Assembly (NCBI RefSeq): GCF_013204885.1
Contig: NZ_JABMKX010000005.1
Location: 248,001 to 312,000 of the forward strand
Direction of reading: 5' to 3'
Origin: Paenibacillus tritici
GTDB taxonomy: Bacteria; Bacillota; Bacilli; Paenibacillales; Paenibacillaceae
DNA: 64,000 bases
Positions 23,289 through 31,676 of the stretch are shown piece after piece (the stretch's first letter is position 1; the number at the start of each line of letters is the position of its first letter). The notes under the pieces are model-generated. The model saw only the letters and a program-made list of their open reading frames with translations, was not told the DNA's origin and did no database searches. Both the position numbers and the translations under genes were made by a program.

Positions 23289-24512
23289 ATGTTCAATACT
23301 GAGCAAGTAAAAAGCTTTATCCTCCATCCGGGGCCAGCCGTGAGCAATACCGCTTTGAAATATTTTGCCGACAGTTTCTTGTATGAGCACGATACTACGC
23401 TGATGCCGCTTGTCTTAAAAAAACTGAAACAATGCGATCCCCAAGAGGTTCACCTGTTCCATGCCTATAAGTTCCCGCAGACCGAGGAGACCATCCGCGA
23501 GCTGCTGGATTGGTACCATTCTCCTTCCACCCACTATAATACAAGATTTCAGGTGCTGGGAATTTTGACGAATTGTGATCTTCAGCTATTGTCCCCGTTC
23601 ATGGAGTCCGTTCAGGAAATTCCGGAATGGAAAAATAAGGTGGATCAGAAGATTCGCCTCGCAGAGATGACAGATCAGGAGCTACTGGACGAATTCAACT
23701 TGTTTCTTGAGCAAAGCGCGGGAAAATACTGGGATAAGTTCGATAATGTGTACGGGGATGAGCTAGTGAATGAGCTGTCGCTTAGACAGTGTCTGGGCGC
23801 TGATACTGTGCTGGAGAAGCTGCGCGATAACGACCCGGATTCTCCAAGCTACGAAGTCCACTATCTAATCCAACTGGCAGGGCAGATGAAGCTGGAGGCG
23901 GCTATCCCTGTGCTGTGCAGTTTTTTGGGTGCAGATGATGATTTGCTTCCGTCCACTTCTGTTGTCGCGCTGGTTCAAATAGGCACAGCCAGCGTAATCA
24001 AGACGTTAACCGAGCAATATATCTCTGCTACAGAGGAATTCTTCCGGCTGTTTGCCGCTGATGTATTGGGAAGAATTAAGCTGCCTGACTCCGAGGAGGC
24101 ACTGCTTGCCTTACTGCCGGAAGAACGTGATATTACCAATGCGACTAAGCTGGCTGATGATCTTTGCCAATTGGGGTCAAGCCAAGGTTTTCCGCTAGTT
24201 GAGGCGATGATAGAGGACGGCTATGACGATGGGTACTTGAATCTCACAGAGTCCATCTATGCTTACTGTGTAATTGCTGATATGGCTCACCCGTCACTGC
24301 CGCAGTGGAAGAAGAAGCTTGATGCGGAAGAGGCTCGGATAGCCAAGCATAAGAAAGAAATGGACCGGATGTTTAGAGCCAAAGCCTCTATAGGAACTTA
24401 TAACAGACTGAACGGAACGGACAAAACGTACACAGCCCCGGCCAAAGTAGGCCGCAACGATCCTTGTCCTTGCGGAAGCGGGAAGAAGCATAAGAAGTGC
24501 TGTGGTGCGTAA
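23289..24512 (+). CDS. SEC-C metal-binding domain protein with HEAT-like repeats
   Basis: 407 residues, ATG at 23289 after GAGAGGGG. Residues about 1-345 are helical with HEAT-like pairs ([40 protein letters not shown]). A Lys/Glu-rich hinge ([19 protein letters not shown]) leads to a C-terminal SEC-C motif, [20 protein letters not shown], with Cys-x-Cys-(8)-Cys-Cys as in the zinc tail of SecA. SEC-C is a zinc-binding tail found in many proteins. The three genes RQC-minor, small ORF and SEC-C run head to tail with short gaps, suggesting one operon. A degenerate copy of the last 11 codons follows the stop codon. Confidence 0.82.
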   Translation: MFNTEQVKSFILHPGPAVSNTALKYFADSFLYEHDTTLMPLVLKKLKQCDPQEVHLFHAYKFPQTEETIRELLDWYHSPSTHYNTRFQVLGILTNCDLQLLSPFMESVQEIPEWKNKVDQKIRLAEMTDQELLDEFNLFLEQSAGKYWDKFDNVYGDELVNELSLRQCLGADTVLEKLRDNDPDSPSYEVHYLIQLAGQMKLEAAIPVLCSFLGADDDLLPSTSVVALVQIGTASVIKTLTEQYISATEEFFRLFAADVLGRIKLPDSEEALLALLPEERDITNATKLADDLCQLGSSQGFPLVEAMIEDGYDDGYLNLTESIYAYCVIADMAHPSLPQWKKKLDAEEARIAKHKKEMDRMFRAKASIGTYNRLNGTDKTYTAPAKVGRNDPCPCGSGKKHKKCCGA

Positions 24513-24547
24513 GCAGGAAGAAGCATAAAGGTGTTTGGTGCGTAAGC
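24478..24547 (+). repeat. Degenerate tandem copy of the SEC-C gene's last codons
   Basis: GGAAGAAGCATAAGAAGTGC...GGTGCGTAAGC, which contains the stop codon, is repeated directly downstream as GGAAGAAGCATAAAGGTGTT...GGTGCGTAAGC. Confidence 0.75.
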
Positions 24548-24580
24548 TGAATACCATGAGCTGTTGGCGTAGGGGGCAGA

Positions 24581-24668
24581 CGCAGGTGCAGGCACAGACA
24601 CAGGCCCAGGTACAGGTACAGGTACAGGTACAGACAGACGCAGGTACAGGACCAGGCACGGGCACAGG
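24581..24668. repeat. CAGGTA-type hexamer tract
   Basis: Imperfect hexamers, best conserved as CAGGTA x4 at 24607-24632, flanked by CAGGCC, CAGACA, CAGGCA variants. Confidence 0.85.
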
Positions 24669-24883
24669 TCATAACCTCTACCGCACCAGCCCTACCGCTG
24701 ATCATCTCTACCGCACCAGCCCGCCGCTGCCTCATCCCTTGGGATGTTAACAAATATAATCTTTTGGAGTAGGGCACAGGGCAAAGACGCAGGTGATCAC
24801 CCCCACCGCGCCAGCCTTACCGCTGATCACCTCTACAGCACCAGCACCGCCGCTGCCTCATCCTTAGGGTGTTAACAAATTAT
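24665..24883. repeat. Two direct repeats of about 93 bp
   Basis: Copies at 24665-24757 and 24790-24883 share ACCGCTGATCA, CCGCCGCTGCCTCATCC and TGTTAACAAAT. Each holds an internal CTACCGCACCAGC-type subrepeat. Confidence 0.75.
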
Positions 24884-25083
24884 AGGCAGGTTTCGGGGTT
24901 AGCTGGAGAGTTGTGCGGACACAGAGGACGTTACTTGGCGAAAAAGACACCAGCTCTGCCTGTACTGTCCGTTACGGACTCAGGAGACGTTATATTGTAC
25001 TTTGGAGCGTAAACGGGGGCTGGAAGAGGTTACTTTAACGGTATCATCTGAGTCGGCATGGCCTGCGGCGGTCTTTAGCCGGA

Positions 25084-25268
25084 ATTAGTTGGATATTTGA
25101 CACTTACTTATGAGCGGAAGAGCTACTTCCAGGGAACAGTTGGAAAAACAGCACTTATTCGGCTACCAATCAATCAGAGTTGAGGAAAAGCATGAAATTA
25201 AATGACGTTTATCCAATTAATTCCGCCAGATGCTGCAAACCGTCCAATTTAAGATACGTTTTTCTAAC
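25084..25268. repeat. Dispersed intergenic repeat, copy 1
   Basis: Begins TAGTTGGATATT, CACTTACT, then CAGTTGGA-AAACAGCACTTA, and ends near ATACGTTTTTC. The second copy is at 37753-37940 in the same orientation. Confidence 0.75.
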
Positions 25269-25276
25269 TGTTAAGG

Positions 25277-25564
25277 CGGAAGGGATGCAGCCAAAATACG
25301 GCTGATTGCGAAGTAATCCTATCGAAGCTTATGCTCCAACGCCCCCGGCTGCCGCCAAGGGTTCTCATCCTCCGGACGACAAAACAGCCTTCCCGAGGGA
25401 AGGCTGTTTCTATGACGTCCCGGAAGGGATGCAGCCAAAGTACGGCTGATTGCGAAGTGTTCCTAGCGAAGCATATGCTCCAACGCCCCTGGCTGCCGCC
25501 AAGGGTTCTCATCCTCCGGACGACAAAACAGCCTTCCCGAAGGAAGGCTGTTTCTATGACGTCC
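25277..25564 (-). repeat. Tandem tRNA-tail repeat, locus B (two 144-bp units)
   Basis: Units at 25277-25420 and 25421-25564 have the same length and differ by few bases. Read on the minus strand, each contains the terminator (AAACAGCCTTCC...GGCTGTTT), GGATGAGAACCCTTGGCGGCAGCC, GTTGGAGCATA, TTCGCAATCAGCC, and a copy of the tRNA-Arg 3' end CCCTTCCGGGACGTC. The proximal boundary lies inside the functional tRNA. The same element sits in opposite orientation after the tRNA at 6650. Confidence 0.92.
25524..25555 (-). terminator. Terminator of the second tRNA-Arg
   Basis: On the minus strand AAACAGCCTTCC-TTCG-GGAAGGCTGTTTT starts about eight bases after the tRNA end. An identical-type hairpin occurs in the distal unit (25380-25412). 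Confidence 0.8.
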
Positions 25565-25633
25565 CGGAAGGGATTCGAACCCCCGACCGTGCGCTTAGAA
25601 GGCGCATGCTCTATCCAACTGAGCTACCGGGAC
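25560..25633 (-). tRNA. tRNA-Arg (anticodon UCU), second copy
   Basis: 74 bases on the minus strand, with acceptor GTCCCGG/CCGGGAC, discriminator G, anticodon loop CTTCTAA (UCU) and T loop TTCGAAT. It differs from the copy at 6650-6723 at a D-loop base (AGTTGG for AGCTGG) and near the T stem (GGTCGGGGG for GGTCAGGGG). CCA is not encoded. Confidence 0.97.
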
Positions 25634-25664
25634 ATGTGAACTGACTGAAAAGCAAGCAAAAATT

Positions 25665-25693
25665 ATGTTATCATACATAGTTAACTTTTTCAA
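25665..25693 (-). promoter_or_regulatory. Probable promoter of second tRNA-Arg
   Basis: On the minus strand TTGAAA (25693-25688), 17 bases, TAACAT (25670-25665), about 32 bases before the tRNA. Confidence 0.5.
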
Positions 25694-25702
25694 CTTGTTT
25701 TT

Positions 25703-25730
25703 TTGAAACCGCACGGGGATATGCTATAAT
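25703..25730 (+). promoter_or_regulatory. Sigma-A promoter upstream of the ysoA-like gene and tig
   Basis: TTGAAA at 25703-25708, 16 bases, TATAAT at 25725-25730, followed 55 bases on by the first start codon. Confidence 0.75.
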
Positions 25731-25784
25731 CTACAATTGATTAAGGTTCGGACGACAAATGTATGGAGAAAAGGAGGTGCCCTC

Positions 25785-26714
25785 ATGAATCAATTCAATT
25801 CCCCGGCCAAAGAGAATATCGTGCTGTTTCCGAAGACACTGGATTATTATCAGATTCAGCTCACGGTCATGCTGGAGAGTGAACGTTACGGGGAAGCGAT
25901 GGAGCTGCTGCGTTTCTTGCTGCAGTGCCAGGGACAGGAAGAGCGGCACTACGAGGAGTGGCAGTCGCTGCTGGATTGGCTGGTGGCCGCCTTCCCCCAT
26001 GCTGCGGAAGGCGGTGACGCGAACGAGGCTCCCGCAGCAGAGGAGATGGATCTGGGGGAAGAGGATATGGCCCGGATTCTTGCCAGAGCCAAGCTGGAGG
26101 AGGATGCGGACTACCCGGATAAGCTGCTGAAGCGGGTAATGAACGAACCGCTGTCCGAAGCGACCGTGCTGGCGCTGGAGCAGCTCTCCTATCTGGAGGG
26201 AGCCGGGGTAGATGAAGCGCTGACCGGCTGGCTGCAGCGGGCCGAGGTGCATCCGCTGCTCCAGTTCCGTACGCTGCAGACGCTGCGCCGCCGGGGTGCG
26301 CAGGGAGCGGTCAGGCTGAGCCGCGGCCACGAAGCCGCTGAGGTGGAGATTGAGACTGTGCCGCTGCAGAATGATGAATTCCCGGCGCAGATCGGCCAGG
26401 TGCTGGAGCGTGTGGCGGAGCAGGCGGAGGTGCACGAGCCGACGCTGTATTATTTTGCCCAGGAGCTATGGGGGCAGTTCATCATGTCGATATACGGGAC
26501 TGCGGATTACCGCAAGCTGCTGGACGGGGAAGATTCGCAGCTTGATATTTGGGCGGGAGCGCTGCACCAGATGGTGTCGGAGAGCCTGAACGGGAACCGG
26601 AATGAAGAGGAAACACGGGGCCTGTATGGAATTACCGACAGCATGCGCTTCCAATTTGAAGGAGCCTACCGTTCGCTCAGGGGATTTGTAAAGAGTTCTC
26701 TACTTGATAAATAA
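25785..26714 (+). CDS. YsoA-like hypothetical protein upstream of tig
   Basis: 309 residues. The ATG at 25785 has AAGGAGGTG at ideal distance; the frame opens earlier. It is soluble, acidic and helical (YYQIQLTVMLESERYGEAME, LLRFLLQCQGQEERHYEEWQ), with TPR/HEAT-like helix pairs and no signal peptide. In B. subtilis the TPR-type gene ysoA sits immediately upstream of tig; size and position agree. Function unknown. The gene shares the promoter at 25703-25730; tig follows 95 bases later without a terminator. Confidence 0.75.
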   Translation: MNQFNSPAKENIVLFPKTLDYYQIQLTVMLESERYGEAMELLRFLLQCQGQEERHYEEWQSLLDWLVAAFPHAAEGGDANEAPAAEEMDLGEEDMARILARAKLEEDADYPDKLLKRVMNEPLSEATVLALEQLSYLEGAGVDEALTGWLQRAEVHPLLQFRTLQTLRRRGAQGAVRLSRGHEAAEVEIETVPLQNDEFPAQIGQVLERVAEQAEVHEPTLYYFAQELWGQFIMSIYGTADYRKLLDGEDSQLDIWAGALHQMVSESLNGNRNEEETRGLYGITDSMRFQFEGAYRSLRGFVKSSLLDK

Positions 26715-26809
26715 CGTAATGTTGTATATAATATAATGGTTATTCTGTGCGTGAAATGTTGGACTATTTAAGTAAACATGCAACCTATTTTTGGAGGGAA
26801 AAGTATATT

Positions 26810-28147
26810 ATGAAAGCAACTTGGGAAAAGATAGAGAAGAACCTTGGAGTTCTTGAAGTCGAAGTAGAAGCAGACCGCGTAGCTGCAGCACTCGACAAAG
26901 CTTTTAATAAAGTGGTTAAGAAAGCAAACGTACCTGGATTCCGTAAAGGTAAAGTGCCGCGGCCGATTTTTGAATCCCGTTTCGGCGTAGAGAGCCTGTA
27001 CCAGGATGCCATCGACATTCTTCTTCCTGAAGCTTACGGTGAAGCGGTTGAACAGACCGATATCTTCCCTGTAGACCGTCCTGAAGTGGACATCGAGCAA
27101 TTCGCCAAGGGCCAGCCGTTCATCTTCAAGGCGAAGATCACGGTTAAGCCGGAAGTGAAGCTGGGCGAGTACAAAGGTCTGGAAGTTCCTGTACAGAAGG
27201 CAGAAGTCACTGACGAAGAGCTGGACGCTGAACTGAAACGTCTGCAGGAGCGTCATGCTGAGCTTGTGGTTATCGAAGATGAAGCAGCAGTTAACGGCGA
27301 CATCACTGTAATTGACTTCGACGGTTCTGTGGACGGCGTTCAATTCGAAGGCGGACAGGCTGAGCGTCATTCCCTGGAGCTGGGCAGCAATTCCTTCATT
27401 CCAGGATTTGAAGAGCAGGTAGTGGGCATGTCCACAGGAGACTTTAAGGATGTTGAAGTGACCTTCCCTGAGACTTACCATGTTGCTGAGCTTGCCGGTA
27501 AAGTTGCCGTATTCAAAGTGAAGCTGCACGAAATCAAACGCAAACAGCTTCCTGCTCTGGATGATGAATTCGCTAAAGATGTAAGTGAATTCGACACGCT
27601 GGAAGAATACAAGGCAGACCTGAAGGCACAGCTTGAATCCCGCAAGCAGGAAGAACTCAAAGGCGTTCGCGAAACGGCAGTAGTTGATGCAGCCGCTGCT
27701 AATGCTGAAGTTGAAATTCCTGAGGCTATGATCGCCAGCGAAGTGGAGAACATGGTTCGTGATTTCGATACCCGTCTCCGCCAGCAGGGCATGAACATGG
27801 ATATGTTCCTGAGCTTCTCCGGCCAGACCCGCGAAGATCTGCAGGAACAAATGAAGGGTGATGCTGAGAAGCGCGTCCGTAACAACCTTGTTCTTGAAGT
27901 GATTGCCAAGGAAGAGAAGATCGAAGTTTCCGAAGAAGAAGTTACGCAAGAGCTGGCTACTATGGCTGAAGCTTACAAGCGTACTCCTGAAGAAATCCGC
28001 ACCATTCTGGCAGCCAATGGCTCCCTGAGCAGCCTCAATGATGAGATCTCCCTGCGCAAGACTATCGAGTTCCTCGTTAGCAACAGCGTGGAAGTTGAAG
28101 CTCCAGCGGCACCGGCAGAAGAAGCAGCAGAAGCAAGCGCTGAGTAA
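26810..28147 (+). CDS. tig: Trigger factor (ribosome-associated chaperone/PPIase)
   Basis: 445 residues. The ATG at 26810 follows TTGGAGGG; the first in-frame ATG further upstream has no ribosome site. The ribosome-binding domain has the signature VPGFRKGKVPRPIFESRFG (residues about 42-60). The middle FKBP-type prolyl isomerase domain includes VNGDITVIDFDGSVDG, LGSNSFIPGFEEQVVGM and VTFPETYHVAELAGKVAVF. The C-terminal arms are helical, ending in an Ala/Glu-rich tail. It binds nascent chains at the ribosome exit and precedes clpP and clpX. Confidence 0.96.
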   Translation: MKATWEKIEKNLGVLEVEVEADRVAAALDKAFNKVVKKANVPGFRKGKVPRPIFESRFGVESLYQDAIDILLPEAYGEAVEQTDIFPVDRPEVDIEQFAKGQPFIFKAKITVKPEVKLGEYKGLEVPVQKAEVTDEELDAELKRLQERHAELVVIEDEAAVNGDITVIDFDGSVDGVQFEGGQAERHSLELGSNSFIPGFEEQVVGMSTGDFKDVEVTFPETYHVAELAGKVAVFKVKLHEIKRKQLPALDDEFAKDVSEFDTLEEYKADLKAQLESRKQEELKGVRETAVVDAAAANAEVEIPEAMIASEVENMVRDFDTRLRQQGMNMDMFLSFSGQTREDLQEQMKGDAEKRVRNNLVLEVIAKEEKIEVSEEEVTQELATMAEAYKRTPEEIRTILAANGSLSSLNDEISLRKTIEFLVSNSVEVEAPAAPAEEAAEASAE

Positions 28148-28198
28148 TCTGCTAATCTTTACCTAGAACGGCTATCCAGTAGCCTCCATAGAGATTTG

Positions 28199-28237
28199 AT
28201 AAGGCACGTAAGTTTTTGTTACGTGCCTTATTTTTAT
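28199..28237 (+). terminator. Terminator after tig
   Basis: ATAAGGCACGTAA / TTACGTGCCTTAT, a perfect 13-bp stem with loop GTTTTTG, followed by TTTTAT. Confidence 0.9.
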
Positions 28238-28276
28238 CGGGGCAGTCGTTTGCAAGTACATATCACGAACGAGGAA

Positions 28277-28306
28277 TTGGCATTGTCCGTGGAATTGCGT
28301 TATAAT
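28277..28306 (+). promoter_or_regulatory. Probable sigma-A promoter of clpP-clpX
   Basis: TTGGCA at 28277-28282, 18 bases, TATAAT at 28301-28306. I see no GGTCAAA-type CtsR direct repeat between tig and clpP. Confidence 0.55.
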
Positions 28307-28426
28307 GGCAGGCACATGAGCAATGCGGTTTGCTGGCACAGTGAATAAATGACATCCCGCTTCGAACGTGTTAAAATATTTCTGAAACGGAAAGACTAAT
28401 CTGTATAGAGAAAAGAGGTTGGTGGC

Positions 28427-29017
28427 ATGAGTCTGGTACCAATGGTTGTGGAAACGACAAGCCGGGGAGAACGCTCATACGATATCTATTCCAGATTGCT
28501 CAAGGATCGCATCATCTTCCTGAGCAGTGCGATTGACGATGATGTCGCCAATCTGGTTATTGCGCAGTTGCTGTTCCTGGCAGCAGATGACCCCGAAAAA
28601 GACATTCACTTGTACCTCAACTCGCCCGGTGGTTCTGTTACAGCCGGCATGGGTATATATGATACGATGCAATATATCAAACCGGATGTTTCTACGATTT
28701 GTGTGGGGATGGCAGCCAGTATGGGATCATTGCTCCTAACGGCTGGAGCGCCTGGCAAGAGATATGCATTGACCAACAGCGAAGTCATGATTCATCAGCC
28801 GCTCGGCGGCGTTCAGGGGCAGGCATCCGACATCTGGATTCATACAGACTGGATTCTCAAGACGAAGCAGAAGCTGAATCAGATTTATGTAGAGCGCACA
28901 GGTCAGCCCCTTGACAAAATCGAACGGGATACAGACCGCGATAACTTCATGAGCGCGGAAGAAGCGAAGGAATACGGGCTCATTGACCAGGTACTCTCTT
29001 CACCGATCATATCTTAA
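28427..29017 (+). CDS. clpP: ATP-dependent Clp protease proteolytic subunit
   Basis: 196 residues, ATG at 28427 after AAAGAGGTTGGTGG. The full catalytic triad is visible: Ser in [14 protein letters not shown], His in [14 protein letters not shown], and Asp in [15 protein letters not shown]. Standard length. It forms the 14-subunit chamber for ClpX and other Clp ATPases and lies 12 bases before clpX. In B. subtilis clpP is elsewhere; the tig-clpP-clpX order here is like that of proteobacteria. Confidence 0.97.
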   Translation: MSLVPMVVETTSRGERSYDIYSRLLKDRIIFLSSAIDDDVANLVIAQLLFLAADDPEKDIHLYLNSPGGSVTAGMGIYDTMQYIKPDVSTICVGMAASMGSLLLTAGAPGKRYALTNSEVMIHQPLGGVQGQASDIWIHTDWILKTKQKLNQIYVERTGQPLDKIERDTDRDNFMSAEEAKEYGLIDQVLSSPIIS

Positions 29018-29029
29018 AGGGGTGGTAAG

Positions 29030-30286
29030 ATGTTTAAATTTAATGATGAAAAAGGGCAATTGAAATGTTCCTTTTGCGGCAAATCACAAGAGCAGGTCCG
29101 TAAGCTTGTAGCAGGACCTGGCGTTTATATATGTGACGAATGCATCGAGCTGTGCACGGAGATTGTGGAAGAGGAGCTGGGCCACGAAGAAGAGCTGGAT
29201 ATGAAGGATATTCCGAAACCTAAGGAAATCCGTGATATTCTCGATCAATACGTCATCGGCCAGGAGCAGGCGAAGAAATCGCTCTCCGTAGCGGTATACA
29301 ATCACTACAAGCGTGTGAACAGCCAGAGCAAGATTGAAGATGTCGAGCTGACGAAGAGTAACATCCTGCTGCTCGGACCTACAGGCTCCGGTAAGACGTT
29401 GCTGGCGCAGACGATGGCGAAGATCATCAACGTACCTTTTGCCATAGCGGATGCTACTTCCCTTACGGAAGCGGGTTATGTGGGTGAAGACGTTGAGAAT
29501 ATTCTCCTGAAGCTGATTCAAGCGGCTGATTACGATGTGGAGAAGGCTGAACGCGGTATTATCTATATAGATGAAATTGACAAGGTAGCCCGTAAATCCG
29601 AGAATCCGTCGATTACCCGTGACGTTTCCGGTGAAGGGGTACAGCAGGCGCTGCTGAAGATTCTGGAAGGTACGGTTGCTTCGGTTCCACCGCAGGGCGG
29701 ACGCAAGCATCCTCATCAGGAATTCATCCAGATCGATACCACGAACATTTTGTTCATCGTAGGCGGTGCTTTTGACGGCCTGGAGCAAATGATCAAACGC
29801 CGTATCGGCAAAAAAGTCATCGGCTTCAACGCTGCGGCTGAAGGACAGAAGGATCTCAAGGCCGGTGAATACCTGTCCATGGTATTGCCTGAGGATCTGC
29901 TCAAGTTCGGCCTCATTCCCGAGTTCGTCGGCCGTCTGCCGGTGATCTCGACCTTGGAGCCGCTTGATGAGGGTACCCTGGTACGTATTCTCTCCGAGCC
30001 TAAGAATGCGCTCGTGAAGCAGTATGTGAAGCTGCTGGAGATGGATAATGTAGCCCTGAAGTTTGAACCGCTTGCCCTTGAAGCGATTGCCAAGGAAGCG
30101 ATCAAGCGCAATACCGGTGCCCGTGGACTACGTGCTATCATTGAGAGCATCATGCTCGATGTGATGTATGAGGTTCCTTCACGTGATGACATTAAGGATT
30201 GTGTCATTACTGAGCAGGTAGTCCAGGAGAAGTCCCTTCCGGAGCTTAGTCTCAAGAAGGATAAGAAAAAAGAAGAAAGCGCGTAA
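29030..30286 (+). CDS. clpX: ATP-dependent Clp protease ATP-binding subunit ClpX
   Basis: 418 residues, ATG at 29030 after AAAGGGGTGG. The N-terminal four-Cys zinc finger is CSFCGKS...CDECIELC. The AAA+ core has Walker [19 protein letters not shown] and Walker [17 protein letters not shown], and the substrate pore loop is [11 protein letters not shown]. The ClpP-docking loop IGF lies in [11 protein letters not shown]. The C-terminal domain has [15 protein letters not shown]. It unfolds substrates for ClpP. Confidence 0.97.
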   Translation: MFKFNDEKGQLKCSFCGKSQEQVRKLVAGPGVYICDECIELCTEIVEEELGHEEELDMKDIPKPKEIRDILDQYVIGQEQAKKSLSVAVYNHYKRVNSQSKIEDVELTKSNILLLGPTGSGKTLLAQTMAKIINVPFAIADATSLTEAGYVGEDVENILLKLIQAADYDVEKAERGIIYIDEIDKVARKSENPSITRDVSGEGVQQALLKILEGTVASVPPQGGRKHPHQEFIQIDTTNILFIVGGAFDGLEQMIKRRIGKKVIGFNAAAEGQKDLKAGEYLSMVLPEDLLKFGLIPEFVGRLPVISTLEPLDEGTLVRILSEPKNALVKQYVKLLEMDNVALKFEPLALEAIAKEAIKRNTGARGLRAIIESIMLDVMYEVPSRDDIKDCVITEQVVQEKSLPELSLKKDKKKEESA

Positions 30287-30416
30287 GCCAGGCTTCAGCT
30301 ATTTGGCCTGACACGGCTTAACAATACAGCTCAGGGTCTCCACTTTCTCCCGCACACCCCGCATGACCTGCGGGGGCGGAGAGGGTGGAGCTTTGATCGT
30401 TATGGGGGAGACAATC

Positions 30417-31562
30417 ATGTTCTTGAGACACCAGACCCGACCCGTCAATGTTGGCGGGGTTATTATTGGGGGAAACAACGAGGTTGCAATCCAAAGCATG
30501 TGTACGACCAAAACTGCCGATGTGGAAGCAACCGTAGCCGAGATTCTGCGGCTGGAGGAAGCCGGCTGCCAGCTCGTGCGCGTCACGGTCAACAATGAAG
30601 AAGCGGCGGCCGCGATTAAGGAAATTAAGAAACAGATTCATATCCCGCTCGTAGCGGATATTCATTTCAATTACAAGCTGGCCCTGCTGGCGATTGAGAA
30701 CGGCATCGACAAGGTGCGGATTAATCCCGGCAATATCGGACGCCGTGACAAGGTTGAGGCTGTAGTTAAGGCATGTAAGGAGAAGGGGATTCCTATCCGT
30801 ATCGGCGTGAACGCCGGTTCGCTGGAGAATCACCTGCTCGAGAAATACGGCTATCCTACTCCGGACGCTATGGTTGAGAGTGCTTTGTATCATATCGGAA
30901 TTCTGGAAGAGCTGGATTTCCATGATATCATCGTGTCGCTGAAGGCCTCCGATGTGCCGATGGCGATTGAGGCATACCGCAAGGCAGCGGAAGTCATTCC
31001 TTATCCGCTGCATCTGGGCATTACTGAATCCGGCACCTTGTTCGCCGGAACGGTGAAGAGTTCGGCCGGGATCGGCGCGCTCCTGTCTATGGGCATCGGC
31101 AGCACGGTCCGTATCTCGCTGAGTGCTGATCCGGTAGAAGAAGTGAAGGTGGCCCGTGAGCTGCTGAAGACCTTCGGTCTGATCTCGAACGCCGCTACAT
31201 TGATCTCTTGCCCGACCTGCGGACGTCTGGATATTGATCTCTTCTCGATTGCCAACGAAGTAGAAGAGTATATCTCCAAGCTGAAGGTGCCGATTAAGGT
31301 ATCCGTACTCGGCTGTGCGGTGAATGGTCCGGGTGAAGCCAGAGAAGCGGATATCGGCATCGCCGGTGCGCGCGGAGAAGGGCTGTTGTTCCGTTACGGC
31401 CAGATGATCCGCAAGGTGCCTGAGGCGGAGCTGGTCTCCGAGCTGAAGAAGGAGATCGACATTATTGTCGCCCACTTTGAGGAGACGGGTGAGATTCCCG
31501 GACGCAAGCATGCCGGACTGGCTCCGGCAGTAGTTGCCGGTAACCCGGAGAGCAGCCATTAA
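30417..31562 (+). CDS. ispG: 4-hydroxy-3-methylbut-2-enyl diphosphate synthase
   Basis: 381 residues from ATG at 30417 with GGGGGAG six bases before; ATG at 30402 is an alternative (five more residues, spacing 12). It is the penultimate enzyme of the MEP isoprenoid pathway (MEcPP to HMBPP), using a [4Fe-4S] cluster. The TIM-barrel half has [33 protein letters not shown] and [10 protein letters not shown]. The cluster Cys occur in [12 protein letters not shown] and [20 protein letters not shown]. It is separated from clpX by 130 bases and ends at a strong terminator. Confidence 0.95.
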   Translation: MFLRHQTRPVNVGGVIIGGNNEVAIQSMCTTKTADVEATVAEILRLEEAGCQLVRVTVNNEEAAAAIKEIKKQIHIPLVADIHFNYKLALLAIENGIDKVRINPGNIGRRDKVEAVVKACKEKGIPIRIGVNAGSLENHLLEKYGYPTPDAMVESALYHIGILEELDFHDIIVSLKASDVPMAIEAYRKAAEVIPYPLHLGITESGTLFAGTVKSSAGIGALLSMGIGSTVRISLSADPVEEVKVARELLKTFGLISNAATLISCPTCGRLDIDLFSIANEVEEYISKLKVPIKVSVLGCAVNGPGEAREADIGIAGARGEGLLFRYGQMIRKVPEAELVSELKKEIDIIVAHFEETGEIPGRKHAGLAPAVVAGNPESSH

Positions 31563-31597
31563 CTGAACTCATTCTAGAACTATATTATATACATGTA

Positions 31598-31654
31598 GCG
31601 CCCGCTGCAGCGGCCCTGATAGTATCAGGCGGTCTGCGGCCGGGCGCTTTTTTA
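31598..31654 (+). terminator. Terminator after ispG
   Basis: A long stem GCGCCCG...CGGGCGC with inner CTGATAGTATCAG hairpin, then TTTTTTAT. The convergent gerB gene ends nearby. Confidence 0.85.
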
Positions 31655-31676
31655 TACATATAAGCAGTTATAGGCT

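Larger units (their letters stand above)
24513..25276. other. Repeat-rich non-coding region
   Basis: About 760 bases without a supported gene. In order it holds the decayed SEC-C tail copy, a (CAGGTA)n-type tract at 24581-24668, two direct repeats of about 93 bp (24665-24757, 24790-24883), unremarkable sequence to about 25080, and one copy of a dispersed repeat at 25084-25268. Apparent ORFs on either strand are products of the short repeats. Confidence 0.7.

Noticed and set aside
24294-24777. Cys/Thr/Val-rich open frames on the minus strand and a Gln/Val frame on the plus strand (24535-24750)
   Set aside because: They are created by the CAGGTA hexamer tract and have no start context or conservation signal.
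25277-25564. CRISPR-like array
   Set aside because: The periodic units are 144 bp, nearly identical along their whole length and lack short repeats with unique spacers. No cas genes are present.
25331-25644. Apparent proteins containing the string SRKGFEPPTVRLEGACSIQL
   Set aside because: They are translations of the tRNA-Arg gene and its tail repeats in the antisense direction. The same spurious protein appears at the other tRNA (6644-6832).
28148-28426. CtsR operator before clpP
   Set aside because: I found no GGTCAAA-type direct repeats in the tig-clpP gap, so CtsR control is not supported by the sequence.
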